Source: Gnetum montanum (taxonomy: Eukaryota; Streptophyta; Gnetopsida; Gnetales; Gnetaceae). Taken from it: 64,000 nucleotides of DNA. This document shows, one piece after another, positions 46,641-58,165 of the stretch; the stretch's first letter is position 1; each line of letters opens with the position of its first letter. A program made the translations under genes and the position numbers. Location of the stretch: positions 3,982-67,981 of the forward strand of contig MNCI01030582.1 in NCBI GenBank assembly GCA_015680685.1. The letters run 5' to 3'. The notes under the pieces were generated by a model. That model was given only the letters and a program-made list of their open reading frames with translations, did not search any database and had not been told where the DNA came from.

Positions 46641-48290
46641 TTTGGAGGAGTGACCCGAGAGATGTTGACAAAGAATTACAAAACACCACAACAGACATGC
46701 TACCAACACCACTCGTCAGTACAAGGTCAGATATCATTTTCCCATGTTCAAGAGTGCTATGAGAATAAGATTATGCTAAGGGAAAAGGGGTATAGGTGAT
46801 GCTAGGAAGATGAAATGCAAATTGTGAAAACGAAATGCAAATAGTGGATCCTGATGTAAAATGCAAAGTCAGCATGGTTGATGGTGACCATGACATGAAG
46901 TAGCTTGCCCCTGAAACGTTGACCTTTCATCAGAGTACTCATGGGAGGATCAAAGTCGATCCAAGGATGGGCCAATTGTGAAGATGCAGTGTTGTTTTTT
47001 TTTCTTGCATGAGGCAAACCTTCTTTGGGTTCGGCTTACCATTGAATACTAGCTGCAATTTGGTCATTGAGAAGATGCACTTTGTTTTGATGCATTCAAA
47101 TCGCATTTGTAGGATAGGTGTTTCCTCCTTGGGATGAGTTGTGTCACATCCACTTAGGCTTCGACCATGCAATAGAGGCTTCCCATAGGATGAGTTGTGT
47201 TACATTGACCATGGGTTCAACTATTGATATGAAGAGAATGACATGTGTGTCATAGTGCATATGCATCAAAGAAGTGTGAAATCATGAGTATGGGGAGGAT
47301 GAGAGGATATTGGGATGAATGAATGGATGTGCATAGGCTGTAACAAGGATGAGAGGGATGTGCACTCTTGAGTGGTTCAACTAGTCCAATCATGCACATC
47401 AAAGTAATGTGGTGACTTGTTGCTGCGATGAGATACACCTTTGCACGATTGCCTCCAAGGCTTCATTCTACAAACACAACTCAGAGAGGATAAGAAAACC
47501 ACAAAACACGAAATGCAAGTGCAAATGCTAGATGTGAAGATGCTGCAAGTGCAAAACTGTGAAGACGCTGGAAATGTGTAGAATGTTGTGCCAATCGCAA
47601 GTGCTCGGGAAGCTAGTGAAAGTGCTAGGGTGATGATGCTACAAGTCTCCTAAATGCTGCACTAATGGCAAGTGCTTTGAAAGATCAGGAGAATGGTGGG
47701 AGGCAATGATGCTATGAGTGCCCCTAAGAGTTTCACCAATGGAAAGTGCTCGAATAGATCCGTAACATGCCAATTTAAAGTCCTGGCAGACTGTGAATCC
47801 AATTTAAGATCTTGGTAGACCATGATGTGCTAGTTTATAATTCTAGTAGACTGCTAGATGCTAGTTTAATGTTATAGCAGATAGTGGATGTTGTGTAATT
47901 TTAGCATCATGACCCAAGGACGAGCTGTTGTGCTAGTTTATAGTCATAGCGGATTGTCTGTGCTAGTTTATAGTCATAGCAGACTGGTGCTTACCTTGCT
48001 TATGTAAGGTACGATGTTACATGCGTAGTCATGCTATGTGCTTGTGAGATCCTGCAAAAATAAATTAGAAAGAAAACAACATCAAGCAACACCTATTGTA
48101 AACAGAGTTAAAATGTACGAATGAAAGAAAAGTAATGCAAAAAGTGATAGTTTTAGGCCATTCTGGGTTGTAGGCTAGTTTAAGGCCTTTTCGAGCCAGA
48201 TGTTTTTGTTATTTTATGTTTTTTTTGATGTTTTTCAAATGCAATGTGTAAACTAAGTTGACAAATGTGTAAACAAAGCAAAATGCATGA
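46641..48290 (-). other. Non-coding 3' region of element B
   Basis: No pol domain is seen where RT to integrase would lie. Parts match the 3' region of element A. Six copies of a GCTAGTTTATAGTCATAGCAG-type motif lie at 47769-47986, with two more at 48148-48198. Confidence 0.65.
47769..48198. repeat. Clustered GCCAGTTTAAGG motifs in element B
   Basis: Copies begin near 47769, 47799, 47829, 47860, 47931, 47961, 48148 and 48174. Each has a Y-CAGTTTA-like start, then TCATGG or TCATAG, then CGGA or CAGA. The same motif is in element A (41470-41526, 41809-41835, 54644-54703) and elsewhere in B (49678, 51131, 51162). Confidence 0.65.
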
Positions 48291-48479
48291 TCTAAGTTAG
48301 CAGGAAAAATGTAAACGCATAGGCTAGTGCAATATAAACAAAAGTCAAAAATGCATGGCAAGCGGAGGCAAAGGGTAGGTAAGCATCTAGCACATTTTTG
48401 GCTGAGGGAAAGTGTTGGTCATGTAGTTGCTTCCTAATTGGGTGTGGATTAGGGAGTGTGTAAGGCTTAGGATCCTCTG

Positions 48480-49330
48480 GGAAGCTATTGGCTTCAACCA
48501 CTCATTCGGGTGTGTTAGCCTTATGCGTTTCATTGGTTGTCACATGTGCACCACTAAGAAACTCCTCTTCCAAAACTTGTGCCATGTCTATGTCATGGAT
48601 AGTCAAAGAGGAAGCATTATCACCATGGATTATAACTTGACCACCTTCGTATGGAAGGTGGATTTCTTGGTGGATGGGAGAGGAGATGACCCTTAGTTGG
48701 GTTAGGCAAGACCAACCTAGAATCATGTTGAAACCTGGCATCTCCTCTATAATAGTGAAATTTGCCTTAGTGGGGAATTGGTCTCCTACCACAAAGGCTA
48801 TGTTGATTGTACCCCTGACTATGACACGTGATCCATTGAAGGATTTTAGACTTGTAGTTTTGGTTGGCCTGATTTCATCTGCTAGGCCTAGTTTGTCGAT
48901 GATGGAGTACAAGACTACGTTTGTTGTTGCACCATCATCGACATGCACTTTGCGGATTGTGCATTGCCCAACATGAATGCTAATGGATAGTGGAGCTATA
49001 GTGACCTCCCCTTGTTTAGAGTTGACTTTGACTGCATCATCACAAAAGGCTAGGGTTGTTGAACCTAATTCTTGTGGTGTAAGGGGCAACATTGTTGCAT
49101 GGATGGATGCCTCATCTATAGGGATGTCCTCTGTAATAGGAATGGAGGCCAACATTTGGGCCAAGGCTTGGTGATGAGTAGATGAGATCATGACCAAGTT
49201 GTACAAGCTCAATGTTGTGTTCTTTTGTTTGAGTGTTTGTTTCACCTGGGTTAGTGCAGCTACAAAGTCCTTGTCATTGGCTGTTGTGTTGGCTTTGACT
49301 TCCTCCATATGGCTTAAGAGACAGATCTCT
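48480..49330 (-). pseudogene. Element B protease region (long open segment)
   Basis: A 268-codon open segment (49308-48502) is the longest retrotransposon frame in the window. Its active-site region reads VHVDDGATTNVVLYSIIDKL, then FNMILGWSCLTQLRVISS and HLPYEGG, as in Tat proteases (relatives ILGRPWLHxMKAVPS and F-T-GxG). D-D-G-A at the active site is compatible with function. It starts in mid-gag-pol without its own Met signal, so it is part of a broken polyprotein. Confidence 0.82.
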
Positions 49331-49499
49331 CGTGAAGGGGACTTGGGCTTGGTTTGCTTGGCTTGCTTGGGGGCAAGGATCCTAATGTTTGGTTGTTGCT
49401 TGTTAGTTGTGGCTTTTGCTTTGGCTATGGGGGTTGCAAGGTGTTCATTTGTCTTCTTGCATTGCCATTTGGTATGCCCACTTGGATTGCTAGTGGGGT

Positions 49500-51720
49500 C
49501 GACCCTTGAGGGAGGAGAGATTTAGACATTTCTTGCTATTGGGCTTTGGGTAGGTAAGGGGCCTTCATTTTGTGACACCCTTATGACAAATGGTGATTTA
49601 GGTGGAGTTGTTGTATGGTCAACTTGTTGTGGCACATTGATAACAAAAGGTTGCTTAGCGATTGTTGTTGCATCATGCTAGTTTAATGTCTTAGTGGATA
49701 GTTGTTGTGGAACTTTGACCACAAAGGGTGCTATGGGTGCCCTAGGTGGCACTTTGATAACAAAGGGAGGCCTCTTGCTTGTGGAGGAGGAGGGGATCCT
49801 TGCCTCGCTGGGAAGTACATGAATCACAAAAGGTTTTTGCATAGGTTTAGACTTACCACCTATGCTAATGGAATTTATGACTAGGAGGCATCATCTATGT
49901 TGGATTGACTCACCGTGTTGATCCCCAGTTAGCCACATTGTATCATTCTCTGCAGGTCATCTTACAAAGCATGACAATTGTCTGTACTGTGACTAGCCAA
50001 TTGGTGGTAATGACAGTATTGGTCCAACTTGAAATGTTGTGGAATTAGGGGCTCATTTGGTACTACTAAAGTAGGGTTCCTTAGTAGTTCGTAGTACCTA
50101 TCATGTTTTTGGTAGGTAATTGTCGATACATGTTTGTGTTGGATTTGCCCAGCTTTCAAGAGTTGCTGTAGTAGTTTAGAGGGTTGCACCAGTAGTGGTG
50201 TATACTTTGAGCAGTCCTTGCACTGAAAGTTGGACCTTGGGGTAGCCCCTATCAATGTAGGTGAGTTAGTGCCAGAATTGATGGTTTTGTCAGTTGGGGC
50301 CTTGGGTTGCTTAGCTATCAGGCCTCGGTTGGTTGCTTTTGTGCTCGTGGCTACTATTATCACTGTTGTGTTTTGCTTGCAAGCATGTTGGTTTCTATAG
50401 GCCACATAGGCTAGATCATTGCTAGCTTGCACTACTTCCTCTATGCATTTTTTTAGGCAAAGGATTGGCTAAGAGACTTCAAGGCTAGATAATATAGTTT
50501 GGACTTGATGAAGTCATTCACTGCACCTTTGAAGATAAGTAGTAGGTGTGTCTCCACTAAGGGTTCATGCATTTCACTCAATGCAACATTCCAACATTGG
50601 AGGAATTTTGACATGGGCTCTAGAGGCTCCTGCTTAACTTGCATCAGCTGGTCGAGGGTTGCTTCAGGCTTTAGGTTGTACCTAAAGTGCATCACAAACT
50701 TTCTTATGAGATCCTCCAAAGAGGATATTGAGGCATTGGGTCATGATACCAGTCTAAGGCCTTGCCAGTGAGTGACATGGGGAAGACACATATGATGGCA
50801 TGTGGCCAAGCTTGAAGAAGTAGTGATTCATATCGAAATGTGACCAAGTGTGCATTAGGATCCCCTTCTCCATTGTACTTGGTAAATTAAGGCAGTTGGG
50901 CCCTAGTTGGAAGAGTTAGGGGTGGTACTGTAGGACTTATGGGGTTGTCTCCATAGAAGTTCACCACCTTGATGGTGTCAGAGGAGGTAGCCTTAAGTCA
51001 GTTGATCTCCTCCATCAAGCTTTGGATTAGTTGGAATGCTTGATCCAAGCTTGGGGATGTGCCAGTTGGTTGAATTGGCTAGGCTTATGTTGGTTGGATA
51101 GCATAGGGTTGAATTGTTGGTTATGGAGTTTGCCAGTTTAACATCATAGCGGACGGGTGTTGTCAGTTTAATGTCATAGCAGATGATTGCTGATATGTTG
51201 GTTGAGCGATGGGTGTGGTGATTGGAGTGGGCCACACATGGGTGGGTTGGACAGACACCGCAGACACCGATGAGACAAGCGGGATGTAGGATGCCTAAGT
51301 TTTTTGGGGCTAGGAGGTGGCCCCCGCATGAGCATAGTGTTGGGAAAATGCATTAGTTGTTTGCAACGAAGGCTGAATTGGCATGGTCACTATCTCAGAG
51401 GGGATGGATGGACCAAACTGAGGAGGGGCTATACTAGGGAGTGGTTGTTGGAAGATGGTGTGGAGGGGGCTCTCATGCTCAGAGTGGGCCTTGAACTCAT
51501 CTTCCTCCTTCTGTGAGGCTTCCTTGTAGGTTGTCCTTGCGTCATGCTTGTTTGCATGGATGAGTTGGGATAACAACTAGTGGTAGGACTTCGTGAGTGG
51601 AATTATGTCAAACAAGGAGGGGTTGTACTCCCGTCCATTCCGGTGGACTCGTTCATAGTCCTGTTTTGCCTTTAAATTGAGGTAATCCATTGGTAGTCTT
51701 GGTTGGATTTTGGCACAAAA
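49500..51720 (-). pseudogene. Element B gag (decayed)
   Basis: From the N-terminus on the minus strand: a start region with DYERVHRNGREYNPSLFDII near 51.6 kb, the open segment 51576-51310, a matrix/capsid part with ALDWYHD and RYNLKPEATLDQLMQVKQEP (50719-50453), and a zinc-binding YCHYHQLASHSTDNC at about 49975-50030 (segment 50432-49962). Y-C-x-Y-H-x-x-x-x-H-x-T-x-x-C is the Tat gag pattern. Confidence 0.8.
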
Positions 51721-52015
51721 AAAATTGTATTGTTTGTGGCTTAATGCAACATGCTTTGGCTAGATTGTGGTATCAAATGTGTTAGACACCAACGTGGAAG
51801 GTGGATCTGGATTCATATTCACAGATTAGGTAGTGAGAGTTGCTATTTGCAGAAAATATTTAACTCTGAAAATGGAAGAAAAATGACTAAGTTTGTTAAT
51901 AGCAAGAAAATGGCTAAGTGTAACAATGAAAAAGAATAAAAAAAAATGCTAAGTATGAAAATGTAGAAAAAATGCTAAGTATGAAAACTGCTAAAAATGG
52001 CCAACTCTGGTGTAG

Positions 52016-52200
52016 TGTAACAGGGTGTTGCACTGTAGCGCTATGCTGCACTGTAGCACTGGGTGTTGCACTGTAGCGCTACGCTACAATGTAGTGCCAC
52101 AGTGTGCTATGCTACGCTATGCTACATAGCGTATGGCTGTTATGCTGCGCCCTATACCACCCTAGTACATTGCTTGTGGTGCAGCTGCTACGCTATACAG
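52016..52200. repeat. GCTAC/GTAGC array in the leader of element B
   Basis: Here TGTAGCGCTACGCTACA-type and related bases lie between the primer site and gag, outside the LTR. The same motif forms arrays inside both LTRs. Confidence 0.75.
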
Positions 52201-52245
52201 AACAAGTCATAATAGTTAAAAATCATACTTGACAAAAACTTAGGT

Positions 52246-52272
52246 CTGGATCCTCCTTCGAGCGCCAAAAAC
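52246..52272 (-). other. Primer-binding region of element B
   Basis: Directly after the 5' LTR the minus strand reads GTTTTTGGCGCTCGAAGGAG. TGGCGC fits the complement of a tRNA CCA end, as in Tat elements. The tRNA is not identified. Confidence 0.5.
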
Positions 52273-53515
52273 TATAGTGACAAAAAATGTCGGTGGCTAG
52301 AAACACAGAGGTCTTCGGGTGCACAGCCTAAGGCCAGATCCACGCGAGGGTTGTGCTGGAGAAAACGGATTCAGGTGCCCTGAACGGTCTAGTCGATCAA
52401 ATAGGGACTTAACTGGTGTACAATAACCTTTTTGCAAACAATGATTTTGAATGGAACACCTAATGGTAAATAAAAGAAAAAGAGAGTTTGTATAGGAAGA
52501 TGTACTGCCCCAAAAAAAGGGAGCGTAGCTAATTCATATAGGTATACAGAGTGTACAATAGGCGCAGTGGGAGCATAGTCACAACCTTGGTGGTGTTGGG
52601 TTGTGAAGTTTGGTGCTCACTATGATGAACTGTGCCTGCTGGGTTGGTAGTCACAGTGTATTGTGCAATGTTGTATAGGTTTGCAATGGGGTTGCAGTGT
52701 ACCGTGTGATGCTAGTATGCTTCTCTATTGGTATGGTGTGTTCTGGGTCTTGTTCATCCACGGAGATAGGAACCAGGATGCCAAAGTGCCAAAAATACTA
52801 AATGGAAGTACCAACTACCTCTTTGGTGAAAAATAAAAGCCAACCCCCTCTTCTCCATCGCTTTCAAAGAGGATGCAGGGGTATTTATAGTGCTAGGGTT
52901 AGCCCAAAATGCGAATTAGGTGCCACATTTTAGTGCAGTGGGTGGTACCATGCTCATCCCATGTTACATGCGGGACATGGGATGCTGGCTGCAACAATGG
53001 ATAGGGTGCTACATTGCAATAGGTGTGGTTGCTATGCAATGAAGCATAATAGGGTGTTACACTATGGTGCCAGGTGTTGCATTGTAGCGCTACGCTGCAC
53101 TGTAGCGTGGTAGTGTGCTATGCTACACAACGTAGTAGGAAGTTGCACTATAGTGCTACGCTGCACTGTAGCACTACGCTACACTATAGCTCTGGGTGTT
53201 GCACTGTAGCGCTACACTACACTATAGCATGGTAGTGTGCTACGCTGTGCTACACTACACATCATAGTAGGGAGTTGCACTATAGCACTACGCTGCACTT
53301 AGTGTGTCAGTGTGCTACACTGTGCTACGCTATAAAGTGTAGTAGGGTGCTACAGAAAGTGCTGTCGTCCTAACATTTAGAACAATTTTTCAAGTCTGGT
53401 AGTTTGGTGTCGACTACACTCAACACTTGGAAAAATATTGGCAAAGTGTCACCATTTTGACACTTAGCCAAATTTGCAGTCAAGATGCTGAGACCAAAAA
53501 TTTTGTGGTGTTTGA
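52273..53515 (-). repeat. 5' LTR of element B (1243 bp)
   Basis: It starts TATAGTGACA (TG altered to TA) and ends GGTGTTTGA, with the duplication CAAGT next to it. A GCTAC array lies at about 53050-53350 with an AGTTGCACTATAG unit repeated near 53136 and 53268. Confidence 0.85.
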
Positions 53516-54290
53516 CAAGTGACCAATAGGGACTCACTGCACATGAAGGAAATAACTTGGGCATGGTAGTAGAATGCTATTCATGGTAAGGTTCCCCTTG
53601 CCAAAGAGATTGTGGAGTAGAAACTTCAAATAAACCTACTAAATCATAAGGTTGGTGAATGGAAAGATTACTGCACTTAGTTCCTTGAGTGGGGTTGAGT
53701 GCAAAAGGATCATAAGAAGAGTACAAAGTTGAGTAGGATTCCTATGTTAAATGATTGTAGGGTGATCTATTGAAAAGTGTTGGTTAGAGTTATTCATGAA
53801 GGAGATCCATGTAGAGCACACCTACAAGTTGTTTGCAGATAGCGTAGTTGTAGCTAACTCCTCTACTCATCAGATTACCACTACCTTAGGGGAGCTAACT
53901 ATTGCCACATTCTCACATGAGCCACCTACATGGAGTGACATCAATGAGAGTAACATCCTCACTAGTGTTAATTTTGGGGACATATACTAGGCTAACATGA
54001 CTAAAGATCAGCTCCTCCACCATCTAGAGGTTGGTCTTTGAAATTTGCCCATGGAGTACACTACTTTGGAACCCTCTTAGGTTTGTTTATTTTAGTTTTG
54101 TTTTATTATATCTTAGTTTAGTTTGATTTAGTTTATTATTATGTTTTTAGCTACTTAGTTTATTCTTTTTGGTTACATATTCATGTTTTATATTTGTTAT
54201 TGCAGGTCACAAATGATGTTGGCAGTCCCCAATATTGATCATGTTGGAGATGCTTCTCCTCCTCCTCTAGTTGCATCTTAGATTTGTCTA
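53516..54290 (+). pseudogene. Antisense gene-like sequence in element A, 3' part
   Basis: After element B the plus-strand coding-like sequence resumes, with FMVRFPLPKRLWSRNFK, NGKITALSSLSGVECKR, and an open stretch at 53796-53990 (VEHTYKLFADSVVVANSSTH, then ITTTLGELTIATFS). A possible intron from about 54079 to 54205, ending TTGTTATTGCAG, leads to a short final block ending NIDHVGDASPPPLVAS and TAG. The frame is shifted relative to the 5' part. Function is unknown. Confidence 0.42.
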
Positions 54291-54299
54291 TTTTGATCA

Positions 54300-55190
54300 T
54301 GATCTTGGTTATGTCTATTGTTATTGATGTTATGATGTTAACATTATGATGTTGAGGCTAGTGTTAGACTTCTGATTATTGATTGATGGTTCATTATTCT
54401 AAACACTATTTAAACTCTTGCGATCGTGGTTATGTATTATGGTATTTTGATTATTATCTTTAAGCTCTTTTAATTTTTCATGGTTTAATAATATTCAATA
54501 TTTTAAATATGTCATGCATTATACATTTTTTGTTAAACTATAGGGCTACGTTGATTATCCTATAGTGTCATCAAACACTAAAAATGGTAAAAACGGCTAG
54601 GCTGTAAGGGTGTAAACTAAGTTGTAAATAGGCTATAGATGTTTGCCAATTTAAGGCCATGGTGGGCCATGCTGTTGTTGCCAGTTTTAGGTCATGGTGG
54701 GCCTTCATGTTGTTGCAAAAGAAAACATATAAAATTTTATGAATTTTTCTAGTTTAAAATTTTGTATAACATTTTTTATATTTATCATGCTAAAAGAGAA
54801 AAGGTCTTAAAAGTAAAAATGAAAACAAGAGTAAACTTTTGGATACATGTGAATTAAAAGTTAAATAAAACCAAAACAAAATAAAATCAAATAGTGCATA
54901 GAAGTAAAGTATAAACTAGTCTAAAAGGCTATAAATACATATGATTACATAGTCATAGGTGCATAGGGTAGGTGGATTAGGGATACACATCATTTGTGCA
55001 AATGTTTCCTAATCTTTGAAAGTTTAGACAATGTGTATAGCCTACTTTATACAAACTTGTATTCCCCATATCCTTTGCTAATAATGTTGAAGGGGAGCTC
55101 TTCCCATGGTGCATCCATAGGTTCATCGTTGTTGGCCTTGGCCTCTGTTGCTCCATTGGGCTTTTTATCTTTTTGGCTAATAGTACGAGT
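54300..55190 (-). other. Element A tract between antisense sequence and protease
   Basis: Two GCCAATTTAAGGCCATGGTG-type motifs lie at 54644-54703. No domain is recognised, and the short open frame at 54994-55200 is not convincing. Confidence 0.45.
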
Positions 55191-55199
55191 TTCCTCCTG

Positions 55200-55960
55200 A
55201 AACTCCACTTTGGACCCCTATTCTATGTCAATGTTGTTGAATGTTAGAAGAACCACACCATCGCCATGAATAATTATTTTACCTCACTCATAAGGTAGGT
55301 GAATTTCTTAATGGATGGGCGAAGACACAACTCATAATTGAGCTAGCCAAGGCCTCCATAGGATAAGGTTGAATCTTGATGTTTCCTCTACGACCAAGAA
55401 GGTTTTGATTGTGGGGAATTATTCCCTTGTCACAAAGTCTACAAAGATAGAGCCTTTGATAGAAACCTATGATTCATTGAGGGACCTAAGGGCTAAAGTT
55501 GTATGTGTGTTTCATATGTTTTGTTAGGTCCAAATGCTCAATGATGATATAAGGTATTATACTTTTTGTAGCTCCATCGTTAACATGAATCCTATGCACT
55601 TTATATTGTCCTACCCTTATTGTTATAAAGAGGGAAGCCTTGGTTACCTTGCTATTTTGGGGATTGGTTTTGATTTTTCTATCACGAAGCACTAATGGTA
55701 TTGAATTTTATTTTTTTCTAGGTGAAGATGGTACCATCATCACATGGATGGATTCTTCACTAGCATAGATGTCCTTGCTGACAAGAATGGAGGTCAACAT
55801 CTTGACTAGCACTTCACGATGTACAATGGAGATCATGATAAGGTCCTACAGGCTAAGGATTATATTCTTTTGCTTTAATGATTATTTGAGCTATTTCATT
55901 GCATTGAGGAAGTCCTTGTTGTTGGTTGTGGACTTTTCATTCTTATTATTCTTATCTTCC
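55200..55960 (-). pseudogene. Element A protease (decayed, catalytic Asp lost)
   Basis: The minus strand reads SIRV-like ITIRVGQYKVHRIHVNDGAT where element B has VHVDDGAT. The first aspartate of D-D-G-A is thus asparagine. The upstream MISIVHREVLVKMLTSI matches B's MISSTHHQALAQMLASI, confirming shared descent. Stops interrupt both sides. Confidence 0.78.
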
Positions 55961-55989
55961 TCCATGCACCCCAAAATGTGAACTTCATG

Positions 55990-57430
55990 TTTTGGTTATG
56001 CTGGCTTAGCCTCTTTTCCCTTCCTTTGGGGCTCTTTTCCCTTTGGTTATGCACCCCAAAATGATGACTTCCATGGATGAGTTCATGGGAATGCCTCTTT
56101 TCCCTTCCTTTGGGAATGGAAGGTAGTATAAATTTGACTTGATAAAGTCATTAATCATTCCCTTGAATATAGTGAGAAGATGAGTCTCAGCTATTGGTTC
56201 TAGAATCTCATTGAACAAAGTGTTCAATTGCTGTATCAAATTTTGCACCATCTCAAGGGATCCTTGCTTGAACTTCATTAATTGGTCAAGGGTTGTGTTA
56301 AGTTTCAAGTTATACTTGAAACAGTTAATAAATTGTGAAATCAGGTCTTCTAGTGAGGATATGGATCCTCTCAGTAAGGCATGGTACCAATCTATGGCTT
56401 TTTAAATAAGAGCCATAGGGAATATTTGCATTATTATGTGTAGCCAGGCTTGTAGTAATAAGCACTCAGAGTGGAAGGTTATAAGGTGTGATTTGGGATT
56501 ACCTTCATCATTGTGCTTGGTAAATTAGGGTATGGAAACATCTAGGGTAAGAGTTAGTTGTGGGTTGTAGGACTAATGGGATCATCTTGATAGAAATCCA
56601 TTATTTTAATGGTCTAGGAAATGGAGGCCTTAAGCCTTTGTAGCTCTTCCCTTAAGTCTTGGATCATCCAAAAGGCTTGATTTAGTCCCTGAGGCATCCT
56701 TGTTGATTATGGGATTTGCACAAAATATTGAGGTGTAACTTAGGAGGTCTATGGCCTTGCGATGGGTTGTGGCACCAAGGGAAGAGGTTGGGTTATCATT
56801 GTTACAAATTGACTAAACAACAAAAATAAAGTTTTATGTTGGTATCTGGGGTACAAAGGGGACAAAAGGGGTATGTGATCCTTGGATTACATGGAAAATG
56901 GATCAGTGGTGGTTACAACCACTAATGATGACTACACAAACCATGGTTATGTTGAAAATGACATGAAAAAGGGGAAGGTTATTGCCTGTGACATCGATTG
57001 TATTTGGTGCACTACTATAATGGGCTTTAACCCAAACATGTTAGATAGGGGGAGGTGAGGATTAAGGAATTTGTCTTGTGGAAGAGGTGAGGGGGGTTGA
57101 GGTAGGCAATGTGGGTTTGGGGGTTGATTATTTGAAGAGCCCCTCCATGAAATTCTAATGTTTGGACTCCACCTCGAACTCATCCTCTTTTTCTTGCTAC
57201 TCATTTGAGCTAGCCTTCCCATCCTATTCATCCATCTCAATTAACTGAGAAAGGATGCATGCATAGGTTTTAGTCAAAGGTATTTTATAGTACGGGGAAG
57301 GTATGCATTCCTTTCCATCATAGTGGATAAGTTCATACTTCCTTTTGGCTTTTGCTTTCATTCTTGGAATTAGCATGCCAACCTGAATTTTTGCATAAAA
57401 GAAGTGGTAGTGATCTTTGTTCATCATCGA
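55990..57430 (-). pseudogene. Element A gag (decayed)
   Basis: Segments in order are 57427-57224 (PLTKTYACILSQLIEMDE), 57240-56947, a capsid region with KAIDWYHALLRGSISSLEDL, and 56308-56130 (KLNTTLDQLMKFKQGSLEMV). They align block by block with element B gag. The zinc finger is not clearly preserved. Confidence 0.75.
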
Positions 57431-57439
57431 TAATTCTAG

Positions 57440-58165
57440 GCTTCTTTGCCAAAGCTTGAGTAATTGCCTATACTCAACTATAGTAGGATCCTTGGGGTCA
57501 TAAAGTCTTATGGCCTATTGGCTAGATCTGATGTCATGGAAGTTAAAAGGAAAAATGGTCAACTAGGTGAATGACATTGTCAAAGATATTATTTTGACCT
57601 TTTTACTATTTTTAGTAAAAATTCCCAACAGTGGGATTATCCACAAGTGTAGTTGACTATGAATAGAAAGGTAGTCAAGAAACTATTATTGTAAAATGCT
57701 TTGTAGTGCTTAGTTGTATACTATGTAGTAGGCAGTGTCGGAGATGGTAGCACTAACTATGTTGGTCCTTCTAGTAGGGTCTATGTTGGAGGTTGACATA
57801 GTAGACCACTAGGATTCCCAATCAAATACGCTAAGTGATGAGAGTATATATGTTGGCTCTTTTCATCAAATTTCATAGTAGATGGATTTAGGTTTTTGAA
57901 CAAAAATGGATTTTTGGATTTGGATTTTCAAGGTAAACTATGCTACTTCCAAGGAATTCAGCAACTACTATGAAAATACACTTGAAACACAGCTCACTTA
58001 CCATAAGGTATTTGGATGGGAATTTAGGCAACAACATTGGCTTTGATGGAATACGTTTATAGGTTTTGAAATTTGAAAATGTAAAAGTCTTGGTGTTTTA
58101 GAAAAGATTTTTAAAGGCTTTTTGGGCTAAGAATTTGGATAGAGGCCCTTCTAACATTAGAAAAC
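57440..58165 (-). other. Element A leader and primer region
   Basis: No coding signal is seen. Next to the 5' LTR the minus strand reads GTTTTCTAATGTTAGAAGGG, which occupies the primer-site position but is too changed to name a tRNA. Confidence 0.45.

Larger units (their letters stand above)
45654..53515 (-). mobile_element. Element B: Tat-related, gag-protease only, nested in element A
   Basis: This 7862-bp element has LTRs of 967 and 1243 bp and perfect CAAGT duplications at 45649-45653 and 53516-53520. In minus orientation it has gag and protease, then non-coding sequence up to the 3' LTR. No RT, RNase H or integrase is seen. It resembles element A in gag, protease and 3' region, so it looks like a pol-deleted, non-autonomous relative that would need enzymes from elsewhere. 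Confidence 0.88.

Noticed and set aside
48427-49525. Plus-strand open frames opposite element B's protease
   Set aside because: They are shadows of the 268-codon protease frame on the minus strand.
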